From Coptis chinensis (Eukaryota; Streptophyta; Magnoliopsida; Ranunculales; Ranunculaceae): a stretch of DNA of 64,000 nt. Below the pieces are notes generated by a model, which saw nothing but the letters and a program-made list of their open reading frames with translations, was not told where the DNA came from and searched no databases. Shown piece by piece: positions 20,525 through 32,600 of the stretch (positions within the stretch are counted from its first letter, which is position 1; each line of letters opens with the position of its first letter). The DNA lies in the NCBI GenBank assembly GCA_015680905.1, contig CM027381.1, forward strand, positions 20,127,501-20,191,500, given 5' to 3'. The position numbers were made by a program, and so were the translations under genes.

Positions 20525-21791
20525 TGTAGGAACCGTTATTCAGAATGTGAATATTTCTACAAACCGCGAACACCACGCGCAGCAGAATTAATGGGTGTCC
20601 ACGATTTGTGATAGAGAACATACCTTTTAGATCCAGTTTTGATAACTCTGAGAATCCAAGCTTTATGAATCCGAATCAACAATCAACCCCTTGATCTTCT
20701 GTTGTATTCCTTTATAATAGATTGGACGTTGTGTGGACAACAATCTACCAATCCCCTTCTTTCTCACAAAGCTAGATCCAATTTTGGATCTAACTTTCCT
20801 TGCCTCTTTTTCTGTTCAGATGAATAGTGAATTTCAGCCAGAGAGAGATTATTCTATTTATAGGCTACAAGCGGGAACCATGAGGAGAAATTAGGGTTGG
20901 GCCTCGACGGGCTTGGGCTTCCCATGTTAAGCCCTGAACACACGCCCAAGTCCGTCAACAACAAATGGTTTATTCCACTAAAGGCCATTGTTGCACTACC
21001 CCTAATCCCAAATTACGTGTCAACGCGTTTATGGGCTCCATATTATATGCTCGTTGATCTCCCGTATTTAAGATATCGAAAAGTCCGTTGATTAAGTCAA
21101 GTTATCGACAACTACATTAATCAACTTCTTATATCCTTGAGTAGTACCACTCAACCTCATTGTCATGTCGGAATAAATCCACCTGCAGGGTTTACATGAC
21201 AATCTTTTTGAGCTCCTCAAGGGGACATCATCAACCCGCCTTCTTGCTGGACACGGATTCCTTCTATAATCAATAGCACACCTTACATACAATGTCATTA
21301 CCCAATCCATCGAGTTTGTTGATTCACAAATGAATCTCACTCATTGATGATTTAAAGCAATGTACAATGCATGTAAGTACCCGTTATTATATCCGGATTA
21401 GGAGGACAAGCATCCATAATAATAGAGGTGTTTGTTCTCTTATATAGTCAGTATAAGGAGAAACAACCTCACTTGGTCCTGTTCAATACACACAAAGTGT
21501 ACTAATGTAATCCTATAGTCAAGATAAACTAATACCAGATTATACTACAACCGTACCAATGGTTTTTCCAAATCCATCTAGGTTGTAAAAGATTACTTAT
21601 ACTTTATAAGGTACTGATGATATGATCTTCTGTGTGTTCACACTATATCATCTACAACATAAAGTATTAGACACATGCATATAACTAATAACATATATAA
21701 TATGCATAACATTTGCCCATATGATTCTCATTCAAAATATAAAGAATTAGAGTTAATACAAAAGTAATACTTTTAGTATATAACCCTATCA
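20525..21791 (-). mobile_element. Solo LTR in exon 2 of the antisense ORF
   Basis: 1267 bp, + strand ends TGTAGGAACCG ... CCCTATCA (TG...CA), with a perfect 5-bp duplication GCCTG (20520-20524 and 21792-21796). A TATAAATAG box reads on the minus strand at about 20852-20860, followed by CT/GA-rich sequence, so the LTR is probably oriented on the minus strand. It inserted 9 bp downstream of the 3' splice site of the antisense-ORF intron. No internal retroelement genes are present. Confidence 0.85.
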
Positions 21792-22454
21792 GCCTGGATA
21801 TGTCCTACATGATCCGTGACCTATTTGGTGCCAAGGCCAAGGTGGAGTCCCTCGAGAAAGAACTCAGCGGCCCTACCGGACTACGAACTGCCTATGCCCA
21901 CCTTCAATCGGATCTAGAAGCTGCCAATTTGGCTAAAGTTCAGGCTCAAGACGAGCTAAAGACCGCGGAGTCCTCCCACCAACAATACATGGACTCGGTC
22001 AACAAACGCCTGAGCCATCAAAGGGAAGTGCTCCCTCAACAACACCAGGCCAATCTGGATGCCCTCGCTCAACGACACCAGGAGGCCCTGGATGCTCTCA
22101 ATCAGAAGCATGAGGATGCCTCTGCGGACCTGATGCAGCAGCACCAATTGGATATGACCACCCTTCAGGAACGCTACAGGCTCCTAACCGACAAGAGGGC
22201 GGCCAAGAAAATTCAAGAGGAGCATGCACGCCTCCTTCGCGAAGGTCGTCTTCTCCCTGAAGGGTCTGCTGTCCCGGCGATCGCAACCCCTAAGATAGCC
22301 AATGAAGAGGTGTCGGGCACCAAGGTAACCCCTGAGCATCCCGTGACAGAAGGACTCATAAGCCAGACGGCGGCCACTAAAGAGACTACCGATGCGACTA
22401 TTGAATAAGCCACGGATGCGATGACCATTGATGGACCTACTTCTTACTTAGAAA

Positions 22455-23616
22455 TCATACATAGCAAACACATTTCTTTTCACAAAAGGTTCGTGGTATT
22501 ATATATTTACAAACAGCTCTGGTCTTTTGCTCTGGACCTCCATTACATTGCTTTGTACCTTTATTACATTCAATTGTAAAACTTTTTAGCATTCTCACAT
22601 TCCAAGGCTTTTCTATCAATTTGCCCTTCATTGTTCGTAACTTGTAAATACCAGCCCCTCCTACTTCCACCACGGTGTATGGCCCTTCCCAGTTTGGACT
22701 CAACTTCCCGTCTTTTTCCCTCTTTGTACTAGGAGTCACTCGACGGAGCACTAAGTCCCCTATTTGGAATTACCGCTGCTTAACCCACTTGTTGTATTGC
22801 CTCTGTAAGTGCATGTGATACTCGTCTAACTGAATGCGGGCTGAGTCTCTTCTTTCTTCTGCCAAATTCAAATCCCCTGCCAAGATGCGCCAGTTCGATC
22901 CCTCCTCCACGGCCTTGGTTCGCATTGTAACTGCCACCATCTCTGAAGGAATCACGGCCTCAACGCCATAGGCTAAGGCAAATGGGGTCTTTGGTGGTCG
23001 TCCGAAGAGTAGTTCGATATGCCCAAAGAACCTGGTTCAACTCGTCTGCCCACGCCCCCTTCTTGTCTTCCAACTTTCTCTTAAGGTTGTTCATTATCGT
23101 TTTGTTAGAAGATTCGGCCTGTCCATTGCCTTTAGGGTTGTAGGGGGCCAAGAAGCCCTATTTCACCTTGTATGCCTGCAGAAACTCGGTCACCTTAGCT
23201 CCCGTGAAATGTGTCGCATTGTCTGCAATGATGCAATATGGGAGTCCAAACCGACATATGATGTTCTCCTATAAAAACTTAATCACATGTGTCTCCTTCA
23301 CCTACTGCAAGGGTACGGCTTCTATCTATTTAGTGAAGTAGTCCGTAGCTGCTATCATATATCTTCTTTTGCCGCTAGCCATGGGAAATGATCCTACGAT
23401 ATCCATCGCCCACATAGCAAAAGGCCACGGACTTGAGACATTATGCAGGGGTTCCGTAAGGGCGAATATCAGCTGAGAAAATCTCTGGCACTTGTCACAC
23501 TTCTTAGCGAACTCCACTGCATCCCTTTTCATGTGGGGCCAAAAGTAGCCCTGCGTCAAGAGTCGGTGTGCCGTAGTCCTTCTGGCGGAATGGCTCCCAC
23601 AGTCCCCTTCATGCAT
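22455..23616 (-). pseudogene. Tat integrase region
   Basis: Zinc-binding part: H...H in HEGDCGSHSARRTTAHRLL with C..C in KKCDKCQRF. Core: AMDIVGSFP (first D), ADNATHF (second D, in another frame) and APYNPKGNGQAESSNKTI (E). C-terminal DNA-binding tail: LSPNWEGPYTVVEVGG. Stops separate the segments, so no functional integrase can be made from this copy. Confidence 0.85.
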
Positions 23617-24373
23617 CTATGCTAGTACCTCTAAGGCTAACCGCGTCCCTGGGCATTTTAACAATGGCCCATTGAAGTTCTTTCGGTATAATTTGCCTTC
23701 CAACAGTACGTATCTCTGAGAAGTCTGTTCCACCTTTCTTCTTTCTTTCTTATCTGTCACCTCCTTTCCCTCCAAGAAACACTTAATGGGATCCATCCAT
23801 CCCCCTTCTTCTTCTGTGATCTGACACACCTCCATCACCTTCTCTATGCTTGGTTTCTCCAATCTTCCTACCCGTATCGTCTTTTCCTCTAACCCAGGTA
23901 TGGCTGCAGCCACATACGCAAGGGCGTATGCATGCCTATTCTCACCGCGACCCAAGTGTACAAATCTGAGCTTCGCAAACTTGGTGGACCTTTTGTGCAA
24001 CACCTCTAAATACTTCGCCATCCACGGACAGCGGGCAGCGAACCGTCCATTTGCCTGACACACCACTAAGTTTGAATCAGAATACACGGTCAGTTCCTTC
24101 ACCCCCAAGTCCTCGGCTATTCTCAATCCCACTATCATCGTGATCATACCGCTTTCATTATCGGGTTGTTGCGAACCCTAGCTTCATGGTCTGTTCTATT
24201 TTGTTATTATCAGGTATAACCAATACAACACCTATGTCGCTGCATGCGTCAGTGGTAGATTCATCTATGAATACTTTCCACCCATTCCTCTTATCGCAAG
24301 GGTCTAGGAGGTCGGGCTCTACATCCCTCTCCGGTTCCATGACCATCTCTTCTCCCCAAGTGGGATCTTCCAC
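23617..24373 (-). pseudogene. Second (archaeal-type) RNase H of Tat element
   Basis: NGWKVFIDESTTD (first acidic residue), IGVVLVIP, then LGVKELTVYSDSNLVVCQ with the conserved D-S-N/Q pattern, and LRFVHLGRGENRHAYALA with the R..N..ADxLA-like end. It follows a complete Ty3 RNase H, giving two RNase H domains. A stop and frame change near 24150 split it. Confidence 0.8.
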
Positions 24374-24379
24374 GGGGAA

Positions 24380-25849
24380 CTATGCTAGAAACTCTGCCAC
24401 CGTTTGTGCCTTCTCCGCGGTTCTTATTTGATATTGTATCTCGTACGAACTAAGCATCACTGCCCATTTCAACATTCTGCCTGATTTTTCTGCCTTTAAT
24501 GCTTGTTTTAGAGGTAGGTTCATCACCACTACCATTGAGTGTGATTCGAAGTAGGGTTTTAGCTTTAGGGCCGAGAAGATTAACGCCAGGGCATATTTCT
24601 TAATTCTACTATACCGCGTCTTTGCATCTAACAATGTTTTGCTTTGAAAATACACCAACTTCTCCATTCTGTCGATAAGCCGGACAAGAACTGAGTTAAC
24701 TGCATATTCGGTGGCCCCTAAATGCAAGTATAATTTCTCCCCCTGCTCTGGTCGTGACAACAGAGGAGCCTTGCCCAAATACCTTTTCAACTCTTGAAAT
24801 GCATCCTCGCATTCTGATGTCCACAAGAAATCTGGTGTGCTTCTTAGTAATTGATACAATGGTCTACATTTGTCAGATGACTTGGAAATAAACCTATTCA
24901 AAGCTGTGACCCTACCGGCCAGCCGCTACACTTCATTGACATTCTGCGGTGATGACATCTCCACCATGGATCTTATTTGCTCAGGGTTAGCCTCTATTCC
25001 CCGGTGAGTAACAATGTAGCCCAGGAACTTTCCCATGGTCATTCCGAATGTGCATTTCTCAGGATTCAACTTCAATTTGTACTTCCGCGGTATCCCAAAT
25101 GTCTCTCTTAAACCCTCTAGATGCTCCTCATCCGACATGCTCTTTTCCACCATGTCATCTATGTATATTTCGATCCCCTTCCGAATCTTGCTTTCGAACA
25201 TTTTCTCTCCCAACCAGTGGAAAGTAGCTCCGGCATTCTTCAGTCCAAATGGCATCCTAGTGTAGCAATACGTGCCGCCTTCAACCACAAATGTTGTCCT
25301 TTCCTGATCCGGTCCGTACATCGCGACCTGGTTATACCCCATAGATGCATCCATGAACGAAAATATTTTGAATCATGTTGTTCTATCCACCAATTCATCC
25401 ACCCGCGACATGGGATAGCTATCCTTGGGACACTCTAAATTCACATCTGTAAAATCGACACACATTCGAACCTTGCCATTCTTTTTCGGTACCACGACGA
25501 CATTGGACAACCAATCTGTGAATTCCACTTCTCGTATTATTCCAGCTCCTTTTAACCTTGCGACCTCTTCACGAATTCCCTCAGCATACTTCGGCCTAAT
25601 GCTTCGCATCCTTTACCTCACTGGCTTGGCGTCTTTCTTCATGTGTAACCGATGACATGCGAAGTCTGGGTCTAGTCCCTTGACATCCTCAATTACCCAA
25701 GCAAAGACATCTTTATTTTTAGACAAGAATTGTACCAACTTACTCTTCCACTCTTCCAGCAAACTGGATCCTACCGACGTGAACCTCTCTTCTTCCCCCT
25801 CACCAATATTCACTACTTCAATCTCATCAAGTGTCTTCGGACCCACCAT
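24380..25849 (-). pseudogene. Tat reverse transcriptase and first RNase H
   Basis: VARLKGAGIIREVEFTDWLS, VVVPKKNGKVRMCVDFTDVN, CPKDSYPMSRVDELVD, then FSFMDASMGYNQV (catalytic D), YTRMPFGLKNAGATF and IEIYIDDMVEKS (catalytic DD). The RNase H domain follows with FLWTSECEDAFQELK and KTRYSRIKKYALALIF. Single stops (25373, 25610, 24923 region) interrupt an otherwise well-kept frame. Confidence 0.88.
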
Positions 25850-25981
25850 TGACTCCTCCTCCCCCTCTATAAAGGCACACTATAATTGATATGCTTGCCA
25901 CTTCCGAGGGTTTGTAGTCTCTCCTTCTTGTCCGCGAATCAATTGTTTCACTGTACCCCAATGACTGTTCTTGGCCGTCAC

Positions 25982-26377
25982 CTAATCGCCGCAAACTTCA
26001 TACATGCCAATCGGGGTGGAAAATCGTATCACTTGGTAATACATCGATGGGACAGCCTTCATCTCATGAATCCACCGCCTCCCTAAAATTACGTTGTATT
26101 GAGAAGTAGAATCCACCACTATAAACCGGGCGAAGACCGTCACTAGACCCGTGGTCACCGGCAATAAGAGCTCCCCCATGGGTTCCGTCATACTCCCATT
26201 GAAGCCGTATAAATTGGTTCGCGGAGGCCTCAGTTGTCTAGGATCAATTCCCATTTCTTCCAAAGCTCCTTTGAACAACAAATCCACTGCACTGCCACAG
26301 TCAATCAACACCCTCTTCACTATATAGTTGCCCATCGCTACTGTGATGACCAACGCGTCTTCATGGGGGGAATCCAC
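25982..26377 (-). pseudogene. Tat aspartic protease
   Basis: An ALVITVAMGNYIVKRVLIDC start and a GSAVDLLF active-site block. The usual D-T/S-G triad reads D-C-G here, so catalysis is doubtful. YNVILGRRWIHEMKAVPSMY is the conserved ILGR.WL-type end of this protease family. Confidence 0.8.
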
Positions 26378-26467
26378 AGCCTGTAGATCCGCACTGCTAA
26401 AGGCAATCCTATCTCTCTCCTCCGCTGCCCCTACCCTCGGTCACGACCTATCTGTCCCTTCGTTGAT

Positions 26468-27913
26468 CTACTGGATGCTCGATGTTCTCCTTACCTTATC
26501 TCTATGAGCGTTATGACTTAGAACCTCCCTACTAAAAATCACATTAATAGTTCCCAGTATTCGGTCCTGGCGCGGCAAGTGCTCCTCATTCTGTGCGCCC
26601 CTCACAAACTCCCTCATCCTCCCTTTTTCCACCAATCTCTGGACCAACCACTTTAGTGCGTAACAGTCATTAGTCTCATGATTTCGTATTTGGTGATATG
26701 TGCAGAAAAGTTTATCCGGTATTTCTGTCGGTGTGCTCCGCGGACCTTCATATCCCTGCATGTTCTTAATCAGGGATAAAATCTCACCCAGGGGTCTATT
26801 TAGCGGTGTCACCTCTATCTCGCGGTATGGCTTCCTCTCCCTGTTATCCCTTCGAATCCCCTCCCGATTTCTTTCCACCCACGCGAATACCCCGCTTTCT
26901 TTTCCGGATGTCTCTGTTCTTTGGTGCTCCTTGTCTTTCTCTAACGCTAACACTGCCTTCCCTGACATCTTGGAATCCTTATGCATAGTGTCATCACATC
27001 TTATATACTTTTCCACCCGCGGATATAGCTTGTGCAAGGTCGCGATCTCATTCTTTTCGCCACGCGGTGATGCTCCTCGTCGCGACGCTTGATCCTCTAT
27101 CAAATGTGATCACTGCGGTTCTCTCATCCAGATTCTCAACCTTCAATGTCTCAGCCTTAAACCGACACAAGTACTCTCTGACTGACTCTGCGGATCTCTA
27201 TCGCACGTTGAACAACGCCGCGATATCCACCACTCGCCTTTCCTAGCGTATAAAGTGGTCTATGAACGCCTGTTCCAACTCCTGGAAATTACTTATGCTT
27301 CCAGCTGGCAATCTGTAATACCAATCCGACGCCCTTCCTTTAAGACTGGCCGGGAACATCATACACCGCAGCCCATCATACCAAGCCTCTTGTCAAAGAG
27401 GCATCTGTTGTTGGAAATGATGGATGTGATCTGCCGGGTCTCCCTTGCCCACATATCTTTCGAACCTCGGCTGAGTGAAATGCTTCAAGACCTCTGAAGC
27501 TCAAATGGCATCTGCTAATGGATTGCGGTTTAGTCCGGCCACCACTTGACTAGCCGCTCTCCCACGATCCTTCGCCCGCTGCCGATTCGCCTCTCTATCA
27601 TTATCTATCATCTCCTAGACTTGCTCCATGGTCAAGCCAACAACCGGGTTTTTGACAAGATTCGGCCCACCCTCCTCATCATCAGACTCCTCCTCTGCTT
27701 CTTCCCCTTCTTCTTCCTCCGCTCTTTCTTTTCTCTTCTCAGTTCGTCGTTCTCCTCTCTCAGCCTCACAATCTCCTCTCACATAAGCCGGGTATCTTCT
27801 GTTTCGTGCTCCTCTTCTTGATTTCCCTCCTCATCAATCACCGCCTCCGGTGTTGGCTCTTGCACCACTGCCCTCCTTGGTCTGCCTACCCTTCTCTTAA
27901 CTTTTGGTGCCAT
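26468..27913 (-). pseudogene. Tat gag
   Basis: N-terminal basic/acidic leader (MAPKVKRRVGRP, then acidic EEGNQEEEHETED). A retrotransposon-gag core is readable across stops at about 27050-27490 (LKHFTQPRFERYVGKGDPAD, MMFPASLKGRASDWYYRLPA). The C-terminal region carries FCTYHQIRNHETNDCYALK, a C..H....H...C zinc-like motif, at about 26650-26700. Confidence 0.8.
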
Positions 27914-27930
27914 TTTTGACTTTCTCTGAT

Positions 27931-27952
27931 CTTCCCCACAGATGGCACCAAA
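27931..27952 (-). other. Tat primer-binding site region
   Basis: Minus strand TTTGGTGCCATCTGTGGGGA directly follows the LTR end (TTCATACA). This TTGG(T/C)GCC.TCTGTGGG context is typical immediately downstream of the 5' LTR in this lineage. The priming tRNA is not assigned. Confidence 0.6.
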
Positions 27953-28290
27953 TGTATGAACATCAAAACCTTTAATACAAACCGAAGACCTAAATGTACT
28001 CTCTACCAAGCTTTTTTCCTCTCTTTTTTCCCTCTTTCTTGCCTCTCTTCACTCTCTTTTCTCACTGTGCGGCCTCTTCTTTTTATACCCCTTCCCCCTT
28101 TCATCTAGATCATCCACCTGTCTTCTCATCTCTCGGTTCCCTTTCTTGCCGTATATATTCTACGTCCACGGTCTAGAGTTCCGCGGCCACGATTCCCTAC
28201 TCCTCGAATTCTCATATTACGTTACATCCCGTTTCTTAATCTGTTGACCTAGTCCACTTCTCTTTATTGGGCCACTACACAAACATTCCA
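27953..28290 (-). repeat. Tat 5' LTR (inner end sure, outer end tentative)
   Basis: Minus strand: ends ...GATGTTCATACA just before the primer site, with a TATAAAAAG box at 28079-28087 (GGGGTATAAAAAG). The start TGGAATGTTTGTG at 28290 is my best guess from the TG rule. No duplication could be checked, because the other LTR is missing. Confidence 0.55.
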
Positions 28291-29685
28291 ACTATCTCGA
28301 GCAATGAATCCCTTTTGCATTACTCATACACATGACTTTCCTAGTGACCTCATAGCTTTCCAAATTAGATAGCATTATCTTGGTAGGAATGAACGAAGAG
28401 AAACATAAACTGTATTATCAGTAACCTTTACAACTTAATTAAAACTTAAAAGAGGAAACGAGAGCCAACATTTGGAATTTCAAAGCGAGAAAAAGTGGTT
28501 TTAGTGTAGCAGCTACACCACATAAGCACGGGAGCATAAAACATAATTAGGGCTATTTTACATTGTTTATGGTCGTCATGACGCCCATGTAAAGTGTTTC
28601 TTTACAACAAAGGTTTCTGTATTTCTTTACAACATTGTTTTGGCTGGAGATGTCAAGCTAGGGTTAGAGACTGAGATCTGTTTTATTAACTGTTAATTCG
28701 AATGATTAACCATAATTACAATAATATCCCTCGTTCGGTTTTCTCAAAAACCGAAATATTGTACGAAATTCCGAGGTTTCGTTCGGAATCACGAACACTG
28801 ATTGATTTCACGAGCCTGGGTTACGTCAAACAAAGCATGATTTCCAAATTGGGAAAGTCGGGCTCTGTTTGAAGAAAAAAGAAGCCAACGGGAAGTTGCA
28901 TTAAAAACTCTAAACGAAGTTACTGCTCTCAAATCGCCATGGATGAGGACGCGGGGAAAGACTAAAATCTTGATTTTGTCAATTTAATCGCATAAGAGTA
29001 ATTGCCCCACTTCATTTGGTCCATTACCTGCTTGGCGGCCTGAATGACTTCCTTGAACAAGTCAATATTTTAATATTAAAGTTCCCCTAAGAATATTTTT
29101 CGAGCTCTATTAAAATTCTACGTCATCTCCTATTAAAACGAGAATTTTTCTTTTATTTGAAAAACGGAAATTTCTCTTCTATTATAACGACCCATATTAA
29201 AACAAATTCTAACATTTTTAATTAAAGCGAGTATCCTTATCCTATTAAAATGAGAATTCCTCCCCTATTGAAAATTAAACGAAAATCTAACGTATCTAAT
29301 TAAAACGGGAATCATTCTCCTATTAATAAAACAGAATCTCTCTACCAATTGAAAAAACGGATTTTTAAAACTTAATTTAAAACAATTTGTTAGAAAATTA
29401 AAACGGTAATCCCAATTTTCTAAAAAAAATATAAATGTTTTCAAAAGAACTGATGCGTATGCACAGGCCTACAAGCTAGTATATATATATATACAGAACT
29501 CAACAAATAAAGTTAGTTAAAAACTTAAAATTATGCCAAAACCCACGAATATATGAATCCACTTTGTGTTTGTTTCTTCAGATACTTAATTACCCAAGGT
29601 AATAAGATCTAACTAAAGGAAATATTCTATGCAGAACGTCCTACAGATTTCATCCAATTCCTTCAAGCTGCCAAAGTAACCAATA
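28291..29685. other. No gene; degenerate AT-rich repeat near 29090-29440
   Basis: 29090-29440 contains irregular repeats of about 35-50 bp around CCTATTAAAACGAGAATT. The word pair CGGAATCACGAAC / AAATCACGAAC also occurs near 57790. The stretch ends at the 3' side of the acetolactate synthase small-subunit gene, whose 3' UTR should lie below 29686. Confidence 0.4.
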
Positions 29686-32600
29686 CTACAGAGGTAAAGA
29701 ATATCCACGCAGATACTTTGAATCCACTCCAGACTCGCGAACCAGTGCAACCCGCCCAGTTCGTGCCACCTTCAAAAAAGGCCAAGATGCAAAGGAAGAG
29801 TTAAAAAGTGGAGCACCAGGTGTCCAAGGTGTAACTACTAGAAAGCAGTTTGGTTTATAAACTTTTAAAATTCCAGTCAAAACTGTAGTAGTAACCAAGT
29901 ATATGAATTATAAGATAAGAAACCTTGCTCGTTGTGTGTGCATCCCACATTTTTTACCAAGATAATGTAAATATAATATCAAACTTAACAAGAATTTCAA
30001 CACTATTTTTCCATGAGAAGTCAAGTTTGTGGTGCAGACCTCACAAATTCCATAAGGCTCTAACAACCTCTGCAATGCCACCATCTTGTCCAAATCTCCA
30101 GTAAGCTGAAATGTGGAAGGCATGATTCAATTACAACCAAATATATCTAAAAGAAACCAAAATGAATATCTAAGGTTTAATGTCAAATAACTGCAAGGAG
30201 AAGCTACTACTGCCATAGTACTCTTGGAGTCTATGCATTCTAGGGAATTTACCAAAAAAGAAAGAAGGAGCTCATTAAAACCAAATTCAATAGGAGGCAA
30301 AAATAAGCAAAACAGTAGTTTTTTCAAATTTCAATCCTTTGCTTTTTTTGAAGTGCCGAGAGAAAGGACCAAAGTTTGGCAGATGAATACAAAGAATGAC
30401 CTAGTTATTACCCAACACAATTGATACTTGACCGCCCGGTTAAAATATACAGCCTAAACAATTATATGGTTACCTAAAAGAAATACATCGCCTAGTTTAA
30501 AATCAGAGTACCAGGGCACAACATGTCGATGTAGAACTAGAAATACAACATTAATATAGCATATTTGTATACTCGATGTTACAGCATCTGTGCTAGTTAC
30601 CAAGTGCCAACAAAAACCTTAAAACCTCGGATCAGTATTTTCAACTTTTCAGAAGTAGTTTCCAGTTCTGTAGAGCCTGGCTTAAGTCATTTATAATCTG
30701 TTTTTAATTTTGGATAGGTGAGTGAGCCGGTTTCAGAACAATGTCTGGTAATAACTCAAACAGAGTTACCTAAGCCATTCTTACATCTCTAGCATATTCA
30801 AGCACAATTGGGAGGATCTGAAGGAAGCTATAAGATCCCAAACTATCAAAGAATATGGCAAAGAAACCAATCCCCTCCGTTGTCAAAGAATCCACGTATT
30901 TAGAAGAATCTTTGTGCGATGGTGAGGAAGGAAAGTCGAATATTAATTGGATCAAGTGTGATAGACTTTCCCTTTCCAAGGAAGAGGATGACTTGGGGGT
31001 GTAAGCACACTTTGCTACTGAACCAAGATTTGTTGGGTAAATAGCTTAGGAGGTTTGGGTAAGAGGAGGACCAACTTTGACGGAATCATGGAAAGAGTAG
31101 TGGAGAAGTATGGGGAAGGGGAAACCAAGTGGTATTTGAAGGAGCCGCGTAATCCCCATGGATTACTTTACTTTACAGAGGAGTATAGCAATTGGTTGGG
31201 ACAGTTTTTACAAATTGGAAGTGGAGGTAAGGAGACACTATTTTACTGGGCAGGAGGTTGTCCAACATTCAAAGAGGTTAACTTTGTAAATTTTATTGTA
31301 TTGGCCTATTGGGATACACTTGTATTGCGAGATGGATAGCCTTGCTAAACTGACTCTATAACACTGTGTATCCGTTTTAAGATTTTTGTTCTATAGGTCC
31401 AGTCCCAAACAATTACCATAAAAAACTAATCCAATCCACTATTAAAAGTACTATTACTCAGCAAAATTTAATCTAAAAGGAAATTAAAGATATCTTTTCT
31501 GTTTAATAAATTTGACTTCAAGGGAAGGATATTTGCCCGATATTTGACTTCAAGGGAAAGATATCTTTTCTGTTTAATAAATTAAAGATATTTGACTTCA
31601 AGGGAAAGGATGCACACCTCAAGGGTAATTGTGTGATCAGATACATCAACAGCGTTTGCCCGAAATATGCTAGCAATGTCAAGCACATCCCTTCGAGCGG
31701 ATGTGTTTACAGCAACCTTTATTAGCATCAGTTCTCGCTCAGCAAACGGAAGATGGGTAAGATCCCGAACCTGAAAAGGTCATGAACTCTGTTTAATAAA
31801 TTTGATATTCATTACTGTGAACTATATACAACAGTGTCATCAATTCATCATAAAATCCAGATCACTTAGCAAAATCAATAGGAGAACCCTCAGGATAAAT
31901 TTGATCTTTGCAAAAGTTGATGTATATTAACAGGGCAACGGCCTGCCAGGAGTCCAGTATGGGCCAACATAAGCTACAATTCCTCATTAATTTTTGGGGG
32001 TATTGAGCAGCAATTCTAATAAAACAAGCATATTACTTTTTTATACAAAGATCTAGAGGAAGGAAATAGTGAGCTATGGACAACGTAACAGTCTTTCTAA
32101 GAATCAACTTATCAAATGTAAGATCAAATCTTTTAAATTTTATTAATTCTTATTTTTTTCAGTAGGTACAACTTTGGACAGCTCACTGTCATCTACTCGA
32201 AATAAATACCAATTGATGAGGACCACAAGTGACAGCAGATGAATCAGTGTCTCATACAGATAAAGAAGGTCCAAGGTCTGTACAGAACTAAGCAGTTAAA
32301 ATCGGTTTTCAAAAGTAATCGGTCTAGGAGCGATATGCGATTAATCGGAAATTTAATCGGTTAATCGGTTTTATATTATTATATACAAATAATACAATTA
32401 TATCTTCGAAATTTAGAATAGCAACAACATTAAGTGTAATAATTAAGAAACAATTTAGTAAAACACAAGTTGTAAATTCTAATATATCCCATTTTCGTTC
32501 AAAGTATAGGTAGATTTACAAAATTGCAAGTTCAAAATAACAAATAGTTGCAACTCTCAAGTACAAAATTACAACTGTGTTACCAACAGACTATGCTCCC

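Larger units (their letters stand above)
18713..22408 (+). pseudogene. Spliced ORF antisense to Tat pol, coiled-coil protein, interrupted twice
   Basis: Exon 1 (frame from Met at 18719 to 19474, one in-frame TAG at 19124-19126) encodes a Pro/Ser-rich segment and then LFFGAHLPKDLAYAEGG and YTNWEK. Exon 2 (20516-20524 plus 21797-22408) continues VSLD/MSYMIRDLFGAKAKVESL and forms a long Gln/Glu/Ala-rich coiled coil with repeated QHQ..LDAL / RHQEALDALNQKHEDA patterns, ending at a TAA. The intron is 62 bp once two insertions are discounted (GTACTATC ... TTCATAG, strongly pyrimidine-rich). Tat-lineage elements such as Grande carry an extra antisense ORF between pol and the 3' LTR. Here the stop lies 46 bp from the end of pol on the opposite strand, which fits that arrangement. 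The function is unknown. The 5' end is cut at the copia junction near 18712. Confidence 0.65.
22455..27913 (-). mobile_element. Tat-lineage Ty3/gypsy gag-pol, decayed
   Basis: The polyprotein starts with ATG at 27911-27913 (MAPKVKRRVGRPRRA) and runs on the minus strand through gag, protease, RT, RNase H, a second RNase H and integrase. Many in-frame stops and frame changes break it. Order and motifs: gag about 26468-27913; protease 25982-26377 with VLIDCGSAVDLLF; RT 24926-25849 with MPFGLKNAGATF and YIDDM; Ty3-type RNase H 24380-24901; extra RNase H about 23617-24373; integrase 22960-23616; C-terminal tail 22455-22751 with NWEGPYTVVEVGGAG. Two RNase H domains are the hallmark of the Tat lineage (Ogre, Retand, Grande). 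The 5' LTR and primer site lie at about 27931-28290. The 3' LTR is not found. Confidence 0.9.

Noticed and set aside
27994-28176. + strand frame in CT-rich DNA
   Set aside because: Lies within the Tat LTR leader; CT-rich repeat, opposite to the element's own direction.
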